Assembly: GCA_011526085.1 (NCBI GenBank)
Contig: WYBC01000031.1
Coordinates: 62,001 to 126,000, forward strand
Length of the DNA stretch: 64,000 nt
Reading direction: 5' to 3'
From: Lysobacter sp.
Lineage (GTDB): Bacteria > Pseudomonadota > Gammaproteobacteria > Xanthomonadales > Xanthomonadaceae
Of the stretch, positions 25,053-34,161 are shown one piece after another (within the stretch, counting starts at the first letter, position 1; the number at the start of each line of letters is the position of its first letter). A model generated the notes under the pieces. It was not told where the DNA came from. It ran no database searches and saw only the letters and a program-made list of their open reading frames with translations. The position numbers and the translations under genes are program-made.

Positions 25053-26870
25053 TCAGCGGATCGGTTCGTCCAGCATCATCGCGCGGACGAAGCGCACCGG
25101 CGGCGCGCCGTAGGACAGCACCTGGTCGTGGTAGGCCTTCAGCTTGAAGTCCTTGCCCAGCTTCGCTTCCATCGCCTTGCGCAGGTCGAAGTGCTCCTGC
25201 ACGCCAACGAAGTAGGTCGGCAACTGCGCGCTGCCCAGCTGCGCGCGGACCCACTTGCCCTCGGCTTCGCGCTCCTGCTGGAAGGTGCGCTTGACCATCA
25301 GTTCCATCGCCTGTTCCTTGCTCCAGCCGTCGACGTGCACGCCCTGGTCGAGGATCGCGTTCGCCACCGCGCGCAGGTAGAACTTGTAGCGCATGAGGTG
25401 GAACAGCGGATCGTTGTCAAGATAGCCGGCTTCCATCATCACCGTCTCGGTGTAGACCGCCCAGCCTTCGGCGAACATGCCGGATCGCAGCACGCCGCGC
25501 AGCGTCGACGGATAGCGCGCCGAGAACGCGCCTTCGAGGTAATGGCCCGGCATCGCCTCGTGGATCGACAGCAGGTGGATCATGCGCGTGTTGTATTCGC
25601 GCAGGAACGAGTCGGTCTGCGCGTCGGTCCAGTCGTCCGGGATCGGCGAGATCGCGTAGTAGGTCTTGAGGCCCTTGTCGAGCGGGCCGGGCGAATCGCA
25701 GTAGGCCACGGCCACGCCGCGCTGGAATTCCGGCATCAGGATGATCTCGACCGGGTCGTCCGGCACCGTCACCAGATCCTTCGCCTTCGTGAATTCGGTC
25801 GCCTGCGCCAGCGTGGCCTTGGCGGTCTCGACCACCTTGTCGCGCGCGGGCTTGTCGGCGTAGGCCAGTTCGAGCGCGGCTTCGATCGCCTTCTGCTGCT
25901 GGTCGTCGTTCGCGCCGTCGGGCAGCGGCGGCGCGCCGGGCTTGTCCTTCAGCACCTGCTGCGCGATCCGGTACATCTCGCCGCGCACGCGCACCAGTTC
26001 GGCCTCGGCGCGCTGCTTGATCTCGGCGCGCGACAGCGAGGACATCAGCGCGAACTTCAGTTTCTCGTCGTACAACTGCTGGCCGATGCGGAAATCGCCC
26101 CTGGCGTTCGGCACCAGGGTCTTGTCGAGCCACAGCTGATGTTCGGCCACCGCCTTGCGCAGGCCCTCCACCGCGGCGTCGAGACGCTTGCGGTCATCGC
26201 CCTGCAGCTGATCGGCGTTGGGCACGATGAACTGTTCGACCAGCGAGATCACGCCCGCGTTCTGCCGGGCGACGGTTTCGGCGTGGATCTTCGGCACCCG
26301 CGCCGGATCGATGTTCTCGCGCATCTGCGCGAACAGCGACGGCAGTTTCTCCATGCGCGCGGTCGCCGATTTCAGGCGTTCGGGCAGCGGCGCGAATTCG
26401 CGCGCCATCAGGTTGTAGATCGCGCCGCCGGCGAGGCCGCTGTACACCTGCGGGTCCCAGGCCCAGGCCTGCAGCGTGTCCATGCCCCAGATGTCGGACT
26501 GTAGCTGATTGCGCAGGATCGCCGCGTCGATCTGGTTCTCGCGCGAGAGTTTCGAGGCGTCGATGGCATCCAGTTCGGCCAGCGTCTTCTTCGCGAAGTC
26601 CACGTATTTCGCGCGCCCGGCGGCGCTGAGGTCGTCGAGTTCGGCGTCGAAGCGGTGATCGCCCTGCTGGGTCGCGCCGACCGGATTGAGGGCGAGGAAA
26701 CCGTCGAGCCAGCGCTTGCTCAGGTCGGCGAACTTCGCGTCGAGCGCGGCGTCCGAAGCGGTCGCCGCGGCGGCCTTGTCGGCGGACGCCGGAGCGGTGC
26801 CGGTGCCCCCGCCGGTGCAGGCGGCGAGCGTGGCGGTGAGCAGTGCGATGGCGAGCGGCGTCAGGCGCAT
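25053..26870 (-). CDS. DUF885 family lipoprotein, putative metallopeptidase
   Basis: A 605-residue protein. MRLTPLAIALLTATLAAC is a lipoprotein signal with its Cys at residue 18 (LAAC). The remainder is a mostly helical DUF885 protein with HEAMPGHYLEGAF, the HExxGH-like zinc-site motif of the family, and downstream EGWAVYTETVMMEAGY. DUF885 proteins are thought to be peptidases, but activity is rarely tested. The frame extends upstream to 26936, but the lipobox start at 26870 is preferred. It is monocistronic. Confidence 0.9.
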   Translation of the reverse strand: MRLTPLAIALLTATLAACTGGGTGTAPASADKAAAATASDAALDAKFADLSKRWLDGFLALNPVGATQQGDHRFDAELDDLSAAGRAKYVDFAKKTLAELDAIDASKLSRENQIDAAILRNQLQSDIWGMDTLQAWAWDPQVYSGLAGGAIYNLMAREFAPLPERLKSATARMEKLPSLFAQMRENIDPARVPKIHAETVARQNAGVISLVEQFIVPNADQLQGDDRKRLDAAVEGLRKAVAEHQLWLDKTLVPNARGDFRIGQQLYDEKLKFALMSSLSRAEIKQRAEAELVRVRGEMYRIAQQVLKDKPGAPPLPDGANDDQQQKAIEAALELAYADKPARDKVVETAKATLAQATEFTKAKDLVTVPDDPVEIILMPEFQRGVAVAYCDSPGPLDKGLKTYYAISPIPDDWTDAQTDSFLREYNTRMIHLLSIHEAMPGHYLEGAFSARYPSTLRGVLRSGMFAEGWAVYTETVMMEAGYLDNDPLFHLMRYKFYLRAVANAILDQGVHVDGWSKEQAMELMVKRTFQQEREAEGKWVRAQLGSAQLPTYFVGVQEHFDLRKAMEAKLGKDFKLKAYHDQVLSYGAPPVRFVRAMMLDEPIR

Positions 26871-26984
26871 GGTCGGAGGTCCGGCTGAACGAAAACGCCA
26901 AGGATAGGCGCTAAGGCCCGTCGGCGCATCTGCCATGCTCCGGGTTTACATTGCCCATTCCAACATCCTGATCAGGAGCGGCTC

Positions 26985-27335
26985 ATGTTGCATCGCGGCA
27001 GTTGTCATTGCGGTCGGATCGCCTTCGAACTGGAGGGCGAGGTCGCCGAAGCGGTGGATTGCAATTGTTCCCTCTGTCGCCGGCGCGGCGGCCTGCTCGC
27101 GTTCTTCCCGCGCGACGCGCTGCGCCTGCAGACCATCGAGGGCGACTACGCCACCTACGGTTTCAACAAGCATCACATCGATCATCACTTCTGCCTCACC
27201 TGCGGCATCGCGCCCTTCAGCGAAGGCGTCGATCCGCGCAGCGGCGCGAAGATCGTCGCGGTGAACGTGCGCTGCCTGCCGGAGGTGGATCTGGCCGCGA
27301 TCCGCATCACGCCCTTCGACGGCGCCAGCCTGTGA
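26985..27335 (+). CDS. GFA family protein (glutathione-dependent formaldehyde-activating-like)
   Basis: A 116-residue zinc-binding protein of the Gfa/CENP-V fold. GSCHCGRIAFELEG and CNCSLCRRRGG and FCLTCGIAPFSEGVD give the seven-cysteine pattern. Family members range from formaldehyde-binding to unknown. AGGAG precedes the ATG. It overlaps the next gene by TGATG, so the two are co-translated. Confidence 0.88.
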   Translation: MLHRGSCHCGRIAFELEGEVAEAVDCNCSLCRRRGGLLAFFPRDALRLQTIEGDYATYGFNKHHIDHHFCLTCGIAPFSEGVDPRSGAKIVAVNVRCLPEVDLAAIRITPFDGASL

Positions 27336-28228
27336 TGCGAACGCTGCGCATCGCCGCGCTCGCGGCGGCGACGCTGTGCGCGTCGCAGGCCGCGGCCGCG
27401 GCGTGTCCGCTGCCCGATCGCGATGCGGCCGCGCTGATCGCGCTGAAGACCACGGATTTCGAGATGGCGGACGCCGTGGCGCGCGAAGCCATGGCCTTCG
27501 CGTTGATCGATTGCCTGGCGTCGCCCGATCCGGCGCTGCGCGACGGCATCGCCTACGAAGGGCTGCAGCGCTGGCTGCGCGCGAAGGTCTTTTCGCCGGA
27601 GACGCTGCGCGCGCTGCGGGCGCGCTTGTTCGCGCAGCTCGACGCGCCCGACCCCCACGGCGTCGCACGGCCATTCGCGGCGCTGGCGCTGTCGGAACTG
27701 GCGCGGACGGATCGCATCGCGCCGTGGATGCGGCCGGACGAGCGCGACGCGATGGTCGAGCGTGCCGCGAGTTATCTCGAATCGGTGCGCGACTATCGCG
27801 GTTACGACGCGGACGTCGGCTGGCGCCACGGCGTCGCCCACGGCGCGGACTGGGCGATGCAGCTCGCCCTGAATCCGGCGCTGGACCGCGCGCAGCTCGA
27901 TCGCCTGCGGCAGGCCATCGCGATCCAGGCGGTGCCCGCTGCCGGGCATGCCTACGTGTTCGGCGAAAGCGAGCGTTTGGCGCGGCCGCTGCTGTTCATC
28001 GCCAAACGCGATCTGCACGACGAGGCCGACTGGTCCGCATGGTTCGCGGCATTGTCCGCGCGCCTGGGCGATCCGGCGCTGGCATGGAAAGACGCGGGCT
28101 GGCTGGCGCGCCGGCACGATCTGGCCGCTGTCCTGCAGATGCTCTATCTGCAGGTGGATCTGGGCGACGACCCGGGCATGGCGAAGATGAGGCCGGGACT
28201 GGTGGCGGCGCTGAAGGCGTTGCCCTGA
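27335..28228 (+). CDS. Secreted DUF2785-like hypothetical protein
   Basis: A 297-residue exported protein with signal peptide at 1-21 (LRIAALAAATLCASQAAAAA). The mature part is helical with repeated Leu/Arg/Asp patterns and a central VGWRHGVAHGADWAMQLALNP that fits the DUF2785 family as I remember it. It overlaps the GFA gene by one base, TGATG. Function unknown. Confidence 0.75.
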   Translation: MRTLRIAALAAATLCASQAAAAACPLPDRDAAALIALKTTDFEMADAVAREAMAFALIDCLASPDPALRDGIAYEGLQRWLRAKVFSPETLRALRARLFAQLDAPDPHGVARPFAALALSELARTDRIAPWMRPDERDAMVERAASYLESVRDYRGYDADVGWRHGVAHGADWAMQLALNPALDRAQLDRLRQAIAIQAVPAAGHAYVFGESERLARPLLFIAKRDLHDEADWSAWFAALSARLGDPALAWKDAGWLARRHDLAAVLQMLYLQVDLGDDPGMAKMRPGLVAALKALP

Positions 28229-28263
28229 AGGCATCTGCGCCGGAACGCGGTGGCGCATCGCGC

Positions 28264-28360
28264 TGGTAGAGCGGCCTTCAGGCCGCTGACGCATATCGCG
28301 GCATCAGCAGCGGGCTGGTTTTCAACAGCCGAATGGCTGGTCAGCCCGCTCTGCCGGCAT
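28264..28360. repeat. Composite REP/REPIN-like repeat
   Basis: A first hairpin, AGCGGCC-TTCA-GGCCGCT (28270-28287), is followed by a second of AGCGGGCTG (28309-28317) and CAGCCCGCT (28342-28350). The second half, with the loop containing CAACAGCCGAATGGCTGG, recurs almost unchanged at 56585-56632. It lies between convergent genes. Confidence 0.85.
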
Positions 28361-28383
28361 CGGGTCGGGGTCGCGGCTGCCTT

Positions 28384-29181
28384 TCACAGCGCGATGCGTT
28401 CGCGACCGCTGTAGACGTTCATCCGCCCATCGCGGGCGAAGGCGATGAGCGTGAGTCCAGCGGCCGCGGCGTGGCGGATCGCCAGGTCGGTCGGGGCCGA
28501 CATCGCCGCGACGATGCGGATGCCCGCGTTCGCGGCCTTGTGCACGATCTCGTACGAGGCGCGCGAGGTGATCGCGAGGAACCCGTTCGACGGATCGATC
28601 GCGGGCGCGGCGCGCAGCATCGCACCGACGAGCTTGTCGACCGCGTTGTGCCGGCCCACGTCCTCGCGCACCAGCAATGCATCGCCGTCGACGAAGCCGG
28701 CGGCGTGCACGCCGCCGCTGCGCGCGTTGAGCGGCTGCTGCGCGGACAGCGCGGCGAGGCCCGCGTGGATGGCGGCGGCGTCGCAACGCGGTCCGGCGCC
28801 GACCGGTCGCGCCGGACGCAGTGCGGCGTCGAGGCTGGCGATGCCGCACAGGCCGCAGCCGCTGCGGCCTTCGAGGCCGCGCTGCCGCGCGTCCAGCACG
28901 TCGAAGCGCGCCTGCGGAATCGCCGCGTGCAGCGCGATCCCGCGTTCGCTGCGCACGAGATCGACCAGCGCGAACTCCGCAGGCGTCTCGACGATGCCCT
29001 CGCACAGCGCGAAGCCGAGCGCGAAATCCTCCAGGTCCGCGGGCGTCGCCATCATCACCGCGAACGACAGGCCGTTGTAGAGCAGGGCGACCGGGGTTTC
29101 CTCGATCACCCATTCCTCGCGCGGCGCGGCGGCGCCGTCGGCGACATGCAGCGCTTCGCGCAGGCACAGGCCATTGCTCAT
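28384..29181 (-). CDS. fdhD: Formate dehydrogenase accessory sulfurtransferase FdhD
   Basis: A 265-residue protein. FdhD passes sulfur to the molybdenum cofactor of formate-dehydrogenase-type enzymes, from IscS. Family motifs visible are EETPVALLYNGLSFAVMMATP, DLEDFALGF, the essential loop SGCGLCGI (CxxC), EDVGRHNAVDKLVG and ITSRASYEIVHKAA. The start at 29181 overlaps the upstream gene's stop as ATGA. It is the last gene of the three-gene molybdoenzyme operon. Confidence 0.95.
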   Translation of the reverse strand: MSNGLCLREALHVADGAAAPREEWVIEETPVALLYNGLSFAVMMATPADLEDFALGFALCEGIVETPAEFALVDLVRSERGIALHAAIPQARFDVLDARQRGLEGRSGCGLCGIASLDAALRPARPVGAGPRCDAAAIHAGLAALSAQQPLNARSGGVHAAGFVDGDALLVREDVGRHNAVDKLVGAMLRAAPAIDPSNGFLAITSRASYEIVHKAANAGIRIVAAMSAPTDLAIRHAAAAGLTLIAFARDGRMNVYSGRERIAL

Positions 29182-29444
29182 CCCGTCGCGTCCGGCAGGC
29201 GTCCGGCGCACAGCGCGCGTCCGCGTGCGGTCAGGCGCAGCCGCGTGCGCGCGCCGCCGGCATGCGGTTCGACGTGGCGTTCGACCAGATCCAGCCCGTC
29301 GAACCGCGGATCGTCGCCCAGCGCGACCAGCAGCCGCTGCAGTTCGCTCGCGCCGAGGCCGAGCCGCTTCGCCGCGCGCGGCATCGACACGTCGCCGTCC
29401 TCCGCGAGCAGGCGGAGCAGGGCGAGGGCGGCATCCTCGCTCAT
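29178..29444 (-). CDS. Small winged-helix-like protein of the fdh operon
   Basis: An 88-residue protein squeezed between the molybdoenzyme gene and fdhD, with ATGA overlaps at both ends (29441-29444 and 29178-29181). The sequence LLRLLAEDGDVSMPRAAKRLGLGASELQRLLVALGDDPRF looks like a helix-turn-helix followed by a wing with LVERH and RLRLTARG. It could be a DNA-binding regulator or a chaperone-like helper. I do not recognise its family with confidence. The tight overlap says its amount is tied to that of the other two. Confidence 0.7.
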   Translation of the reverse strand: MSEDAALALLRLLAEDGDVSMPRAAKRLGLGASELQRLLVALGDDPRFDGLDLVERHVEPHAGGARTRLRLTARGRALCAGRLPDATG

Positions 29445-31816
29445 GCGGATGCGCGGTCGTCGCGTCGCCGCAGCCGCACCGGAATCGATTTCGACGACGG
29501 CGTGCGCGCGCGCTCGGCGTGATGATCCAGCGGCACCAGCGCGTTGGTTTCGGGGAAATACGCGGCGAGGCAGCCCGCGGGAATGTCGTATGCGATCAGC
29601 CGGAAATCCGGCGCCACGCGCTCGCCGTCGTGCCACACCGACACCAGATCGACATGCTCGCCGTCGGCGAGGCCCTGCGCGTCGAGATCCGCGCGCGAGA
29701 TGAAACAGACGCGACGCAGCCCGTGGACGCCGCGATAGCGGTCGTCGTTGCCGTAGACGGTGGTGTTGTACTGATCGTGCGAGCGCACCGTCATCAACTG
29801 CAGGAGGGGCTTCGGCCCCGATGACGTCGTGGCCGGGTCAATCGGGGCCGAAGCCCCTCCTGCGGCACCGCCTGCAGTTTCACCGGCAGGAGGGATGCGA
29901 TCCACCAGCGCATGCGCGAAGAACCGCGCCTTGCCCGAGGGCGTGGGGAACACCCGCTCGCGGCAGGGATGGTGCAGATGGAATCCGCCGGGATGGCAGA
30001 CGCGCGCGTTGAAGTCCTCGAAGCCCGGGATCACCCGTGCGATGCGGTCGCGGATGCGGTCGTAGTCCTCGATCATCGACAGCCACGGGATGCCGCTGTC
30101 CGGCAAGGTCGCCGCCGCCAGCCGCGCGACGATCGCCGGCTCCGACAGCAGCGCGGGCGACGCCGGCGCGTTCATGCCCGAGGACAGATGCACCATGCTC
30201 ATCGAATCCTCCACCGTCACCGCCTGCAGCCCGCCGGCCTGCTGGTCGATCTCGGTGCGGCCGAGGCAGGGCAGGATCAGCGCCTCGCGCCCGTGGACCA
30301 CGTGCGAGCGGTTGAGCTTGGTGCTGACCTGTACGGTCAGCGCGCAGTTGCGCAGCGCGGCGTGGGTGAGCGCGGTGTCGGGCGTGGCCGCGGCGAAATT
30401 GCCGCCCATCGCGAAGAACACCCTGCCGTGGCCGTCGCGCATCGCCTCGATCGCGGCGATGGTGTCGAAGCCGTCGGCGCGCGGCGGCGCGAAACCGAAT
30501 TCGGCGCCGAGGCGATCGAGGAACGTTGACGAGGGTTTCTCGTAGATGCCCATCGTGCGGTCGCCCTGCACGTTGGAGTGGCCGCGCACCGGGCAGGGCC
30601 CGGCGCCGGGTTTGCCGATGTTGCCGCGGAGCAGCAGCAGGCCGATGAAGGTCTGCAGGGTGGCGACGCTGCGCCGGTGCTGGGTGATGCCCATGCCCCA
30701 GCACAGGATGGTCGCGCCGCTGTCGAGATAGACCTGTGCGGCCTGCGCGATCTGCGCGCGCGACAGGCCGGATTCGCGCTCGATGTCCGCCCAGGCGGTC
30801 TCCCGCACCCGATCGGCGAAATCGTCGTAACCCTGGGTGTTGGCGGCGATGAAGGCGCGATCCAGCGCCGCGCCTTCGGTCGCGTGCGGCTCGGACTCGG
30901 CGTCGGCGCGCTCGATCACGACCTTGGCCATGCCCAGCGCCACCGCGAGATCGCCGCCGATCCTCGGCTGGAAATAATGCGACGCGATCGCGGTCGAACC
31001 GCCGCCCAGCATTTCCGACGGCGACTGCGGATCGGTGAAGCGTTCCAGCCCGCGTTCGCGCAGCGGATTGAAGACCACGATGCGGCAGCCGCGCTTCGCG
31101 GCGCGGCGCAGTTCGCCGAGCATCCGCGGATGATTGGTGCCGGGGTTCTGGCCGAACACGAAGATCGCGTCGGCGCGTTCGAAATCGTCGAGCGTCACCG
31201 AACCCTTGCCGCTGCCGATCTGTTCGGTCATCGCCACGCCCGAGGGCTCGTGGCACATGTTCGAACAGTCGGGCAGGTTGTTGGTGCCGTAGGCGCGCAC
31301 GAACAGCTGGTACAGGAAGGCGGCCTCGTTCGAGGTGCGTCCGGAGGTGTAGAAGATCGCTTCGTCCGGCGAGGCGAGGGCATTCAGCGCGGCGGCGATC
31401 TTCGCGAAGGCCGCGTCCCAGCCGATCGGGACGTAGCGGTCGCTGCCGGGGTCGTAGACCATCGGCTCGGTCAACCGGCCCTGCGCTTCGAGGAATTCGT
31501 CGGTCTGTTCCGCCAGCCAGGCCACCGGATGTTCGGCGAAGAACGCGGCGGTCACCCGCTTGCCGGTCGATTCGTTGGCGACCGCCTTCACCCCGTTCTC
31601 GCAGAACTCGAAGGTGGAGTGCGGGTTGCGGTCCGGCCAGGCGCAGCCCGGGCAGTCGAAGCCGGTGGGCTGGTTGGTGCGCAGCAGGGTGCCGGGGCCG
31701 CGCAATACCGCATCCTGCCGGCGCAGCGCCTGCCAGGAGGCCTTCAGTGCGTCCCATCCGCCGGCGGGCTTGTCGTATGGCCGGATCGGGGCTTCGTCGT
31801 CGCGGTGTTCTGCCAT
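29441..31816 (-). CDS. FdhF/YdeP family molybdopterin oxidoreductase
   Basis: A 791-residue cytoplasmic molybdoenzyme of the 'Fdh-alpha-like' group (E. coli YdeP type). It has only a CxxC pair near the N-terminus (CPGCAWPD at ~54) rather than the full four-Cys ferredoxin-type site. Other features are IFYTSGRTSNEAAFLYQLF, MCHEPSGVAM, FGQNPGTNHPRML, GMGITQHRRSV, GNIGKPGAGPCPVRGHSNVQGDR and LQLMTVRSHDQYNTTVYG. The role is probably formate or another small-substrate oxidation, or an acid-stress role as for YdeP. A 62-base perfect-stem repeat is inserted in frame between the two C-terminal blocks (29801-29862). ATG at 31814-31816. Confidence 0.92.
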   Translation of the reverse strand: MAEHRDDEAPIRPYDKPAGGWDALKASWQALRRQDAVLRGPGTLLRTNQPTGFDCPGCAWPDRNPHSTFEFCENGVKAVANESTGKRVTAAFFAEHPVAWLAEQTDEFLEAQGRLTEPMVYDPGSDRYVPIGWDAAFAKIAAALNALASPDEAIFYTSGRTSNEAAFLYQLFVRAYGTNNLPDCSNMCHEPSGVAMTEQIGSGKGSVTLDDFERADAIFVFGQNPGTNHPRMLGELRRAAKRGCRIVVFNPLRERGLERFTDPQSPSEMLGGGSTAIASHYFQPRIGGDLAVALGMAKVVIERADAESEPHATEGAALDRAFIAANTQGYDDFADRVRETAWADIERESGLSRAQIAQAAQVYLDSGATILCWGMGITQHRRSVATLQTFIGLLLLRGNIGKPGAGPCPVRGHSNVQGDRTMGIYEKPSSTFLDRLGAEFGFAPPRADGFDTIAAIEAMRDGHGRVFFAMGGNFAAATPDTALTHAALRNCALTVQVSTKLNRSHVVHGREALILPCLGRTEIDQQAGGLQAVTVEDSMSMVHLSSGMNAPASPALLSEPAIVARLAAATLPDSGIPWLSMIEDYDRIRDRIARVIPGFEDFNARVCHPGGFHLHHPCRERVFPTPSGKARFFAHALVDRIPPAGETAGGAAGGASAPIDPATTSSGPKPLLQLMTVRSHDQYNTTVYGNDDRYRGVHGLRRVCFISRADLDAQGLADGEHVDLVSVWHDGERVAPDFRLIAYDIPAGCLAAYFPETNALVPLDHHAERARTPSSKSIPVRLRRRDDRASA
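29801..29862. repeat. REPIN-like repeat inside the molybdoenzyme gene
   Basis: Two perfectly complementary 22-base arms (29801-29822 and 29841-29862) with core GGAGGGGCTTCGGCCCC flank an 18-base loop. The 62 bases lie within an open reading frame and add about 20 residues, including ASAPIDPATTSSGPK, without a stop. They sit just before the conserved LMTVRSHDQYN block. Confidence 0.9.
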
Positions 31817-31967
31817 GCCCGCATGCTAACGCAGGCCGCCCGGGGACGGGCCGCGCCGGCGGGCCGCGGCGCTGGACGCCGGAAAGCCCGCCAGCGTAGA
31901 TTGTCGGCTTGGCCCCAGGAACGCGGGCCTGATTGCTGTCGCCCGAAACCTACCAAGCAGACCCGTT

Positions 31968-34013
31968 TTGTCCGAAGCCACCGCCACGCTCGATGTCGCC
32001 CTGAACCACGCTTCCCGCCTGCTCGGCAGCGATCCGGAGCTGGCCGGCCAGCAGGCCGTCGAAGTGCTGCGGGTGGTGCGCGATCATCCGGTCGCGCTGA
32101 TGATCCTCGGCATCTCGCACCGGCTCGGCGGTCGTTTCGACCGCGCGATCGAGGTGCTCGGCCCGCTGACCCGCACCGCGTCGGAGATGCCGCGGGTGCA
32201 TTACGAATACGCCCTGGCGCTGTCGCGGACCGGCCGCGCCGAAGAAGCGATCGTCGCCCTGCAGCAGTCGCTCGCGCTCAATGCCGGCCTGCCGCAGGTC
32301 TGGCTGGCGCTGGCCGACCTGCAGCGCGCGGTCGGCCGGCCGAAGGACGCCGATGCCGCCTACGCCGGCTATGTCCGCAATTCGGTACGCGACCCGCACC
32401 TGCTGCAGGCGGCCGACGACCTCAACGCGAATCGTCTGCCCGAGGCCGAACGCCTGCTGCGCGATTGGCTCAGGCAGCACCCCACCGACGTGGTCGCGAT
32501 CCGCATGCTCGGCGAACTGGCGGTGCGCGTGGGTCGCACGCCGGAGGCGCTGCGCCTGTTCGCGCGCTGTCTCGAGCTGGCGCCCGGGTTCCGCGAGGCG
32601 CGCCAGCACTACGCGCTGATGCTGCATCGCGACCAGCAGTCGCAGCAGGCGCTGGAGCAGCTCGATCGGATCCTCGACGAAGACCCGGTCAATCCCGGCG
32701 CACGCACGCTCAAGGCCGCGGTGCTGTGCCGTCTGGGCGAATACGGGCAGGGCATCGCGCTGTACGACGCCCTGGTGCGCGAATACCCGCACAACGCGCG
32801 GCTGTGGATGAGCTATGGCCATGCGCTCAAGACCGAAGGCCGACAGGCCGATGCGATCGCGGCCTATCGCAACTGCGTGCGCGAGGAGCCGGAATTCGGC
32901 GAGGCCTGGTGGAGCCTGGCCAATCTGAAGACGATCCGCTTCGACGACGACGACATCGCGACGATGCGCGCGCAGCTTGAGCGCGACGATCTCGATGCCG
33001 AGCATCGCCTGCATTTCGAATTCAGTCTCGGCAAGGCGCTGGAAGATCGCGCCGAATACGAAGCGTCGTTCGCGCATTACGCCGAAGGCAACCGGCTCCG
33101 CGTGGAGCTGGTCCCGTACCGCGCCGGCGACACCAGCGCCCGCGTCGCGCAGTCGAAGCAGGTCTACACGCCCGCATTCTTCGCCGAACGCGCCGGCTGC
33201 GGCGATCCCGCGCCGGACCCGATCTTCATCGTCGGCCTGCCGCGCTCGGGTTCCACGCTGCTGGAACAGATCCTGTCGAGCCATTCCGCGGTGGAAGGCA
33301 CGATGGAGCTGCCCGAAATCATCTCGATGACCCGCGCCCTGCGCCGCGGCGTCGAAGGCGCCACGCATTACCACGAAGTCCTGGCCGGACTGCCGCCGGA
33401 GACCTTCGCCGAACTCGGCCGGCAGTTCCTCGATCGCACCCGGGTGCAGCGCAAGACCGACGCGCCGCTGTTCATCGACAAGATGCCGAACAACTTCCTG
33501 CATCTGGGGCTGATCCACCTGATGCTGCCGAACGCGAAGATCATCGACGCGCGCCGGCATCCGATGGCCTGCTGTTTCTCCGGTTTCAAGCAGCACTTCG
33601 CCCGCGGCCAGAGCTTCAGCTACCGCCTCGGCGACATCGGTCGCTATTACCACGACTACGTCGAACTGATGGCCCATTTCGACGCGGTGTTCGCGGCCAT
33701 CGGCCGGCCGGACCGCGTGCATCGCGTGATCTACGAGCGCATGGTCGAAGACACCGAGGCCGAAGTCCGTCGTCTGCTCGATTACTGCGGTCTGCCGTTC
33801 GAGGAGCGCTGCCTGCGCTTCTTCGAGAACGACCGGCCGGTGCGCACCGCGAGCTCCGAACAGGTGCGCCGCCCGATCAACCGCGACGGCATGGACCAGT
33901 GGCGGCACTACGCGCCGTGGCTCGGCCCGCTCGAATCCGCGCTTGGGGCGGTGCTGCAGGCGTATCCCGAGGTGCCCGCGTTTCCGTCCGTCGAGGGGGC
34001 GCAGGCCGCTTGA
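31968..34013 (+). CDS. TPR-repeat sulfotransferase
   Basis: A 681-residue protein. Residues ~1-340 are tandem tetratricopeptide repeats (for example MLGELAVRVGRTPEALRLFARCLEL). Residues ~418-660 are a sulfotransferase domain: 5'-PSB motif FIVGLPRSGSTLLEQIL at ~420-436, then KMPNNFLHLGLIHLMLPNAKIIDARRHPMACCFSGFK, matching tyrosylprotein sulfotransferase-like enzymes that use PAPS. The start is TTG at 31968; homology begins there but the ribosome site is weak. It precedes the TonB-dependent receptor gene by 148 bases. The substrate may be a peptide or a surface glycan. Confidence 0.88.
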   Translation: MSEATATLDVALNHASRLLGSDPELAGQQAVEVLRVVRDHPVALMILGISHRLGGRFDRAIEVLGPLTRTASEMPRVHYEYALALSRTGRAEEAIVALQQSLALNAGLPQVWLALADLQRAVGRPKDADAAYAGYVRNSVRDPHLLQAADDLNANRLPEAERLLRDWLRQHPTDVVAIRMLGELAVRVGRTPEALRLFARCLELAPGFREARQHYALMLHRDQQSQQALEQLDRILDEDPVNPGARTLKAAVLCRLGEYGQGIALYDALVREYPHNARLWMSYGHALKTEGRQADAIAAYRNCVREEPEFGEAWWSLANLKTIRFDDDDIATMRAQLERDDLDAEHRLHFEFSLGKALEDRAEYEASFAHYAEGNRLRVELVPYRAGDTSARVAQSKQVYTPAFFAERAGCGDPAPDPIFIVGLPRSGSTLLEQILSSHSAVEGTMELPEIISMTRALRRGVEGATHYHEVLAGLPPETFAELGRQFLDRTRVQRKTDAPLFIDKMPNNFLHLGLIHLMLPNAKIIDARRHPMACCFSGFKQHFARGQSFSYRLGDIGRYYHDYVELMAHFDAVFAAIGRPDRVHRVIYERMVEDTEAEVRRLLDYCGLPFEERCLRFFENDRPVRTASSEQVRRPINRDGMDQWRHYAPWLGPLESALGAVLQAYPEVPAFPSVEGAQAA

Positions 34014-34161
34014 GGGCGTAGCGCCCGCCGACCATCGTTCCGCCGCATCCACGCGTTTTCACCCAGCGATTCGTTCCATTCCTTCCGATCCATTTGTTGC
34101 AATCGACCAGCGCCAACCGTCCTGTCCAATCGAGATGTTCCTACCACCCGGGGAGAGTCCA

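Noticed and set aside
32009-34052. Minus-strand frame opposite the sulfotransferase
   Set aside because: No domain signals and highly basic; the plus strand has TPR repeats and the sulfotransferase motif.
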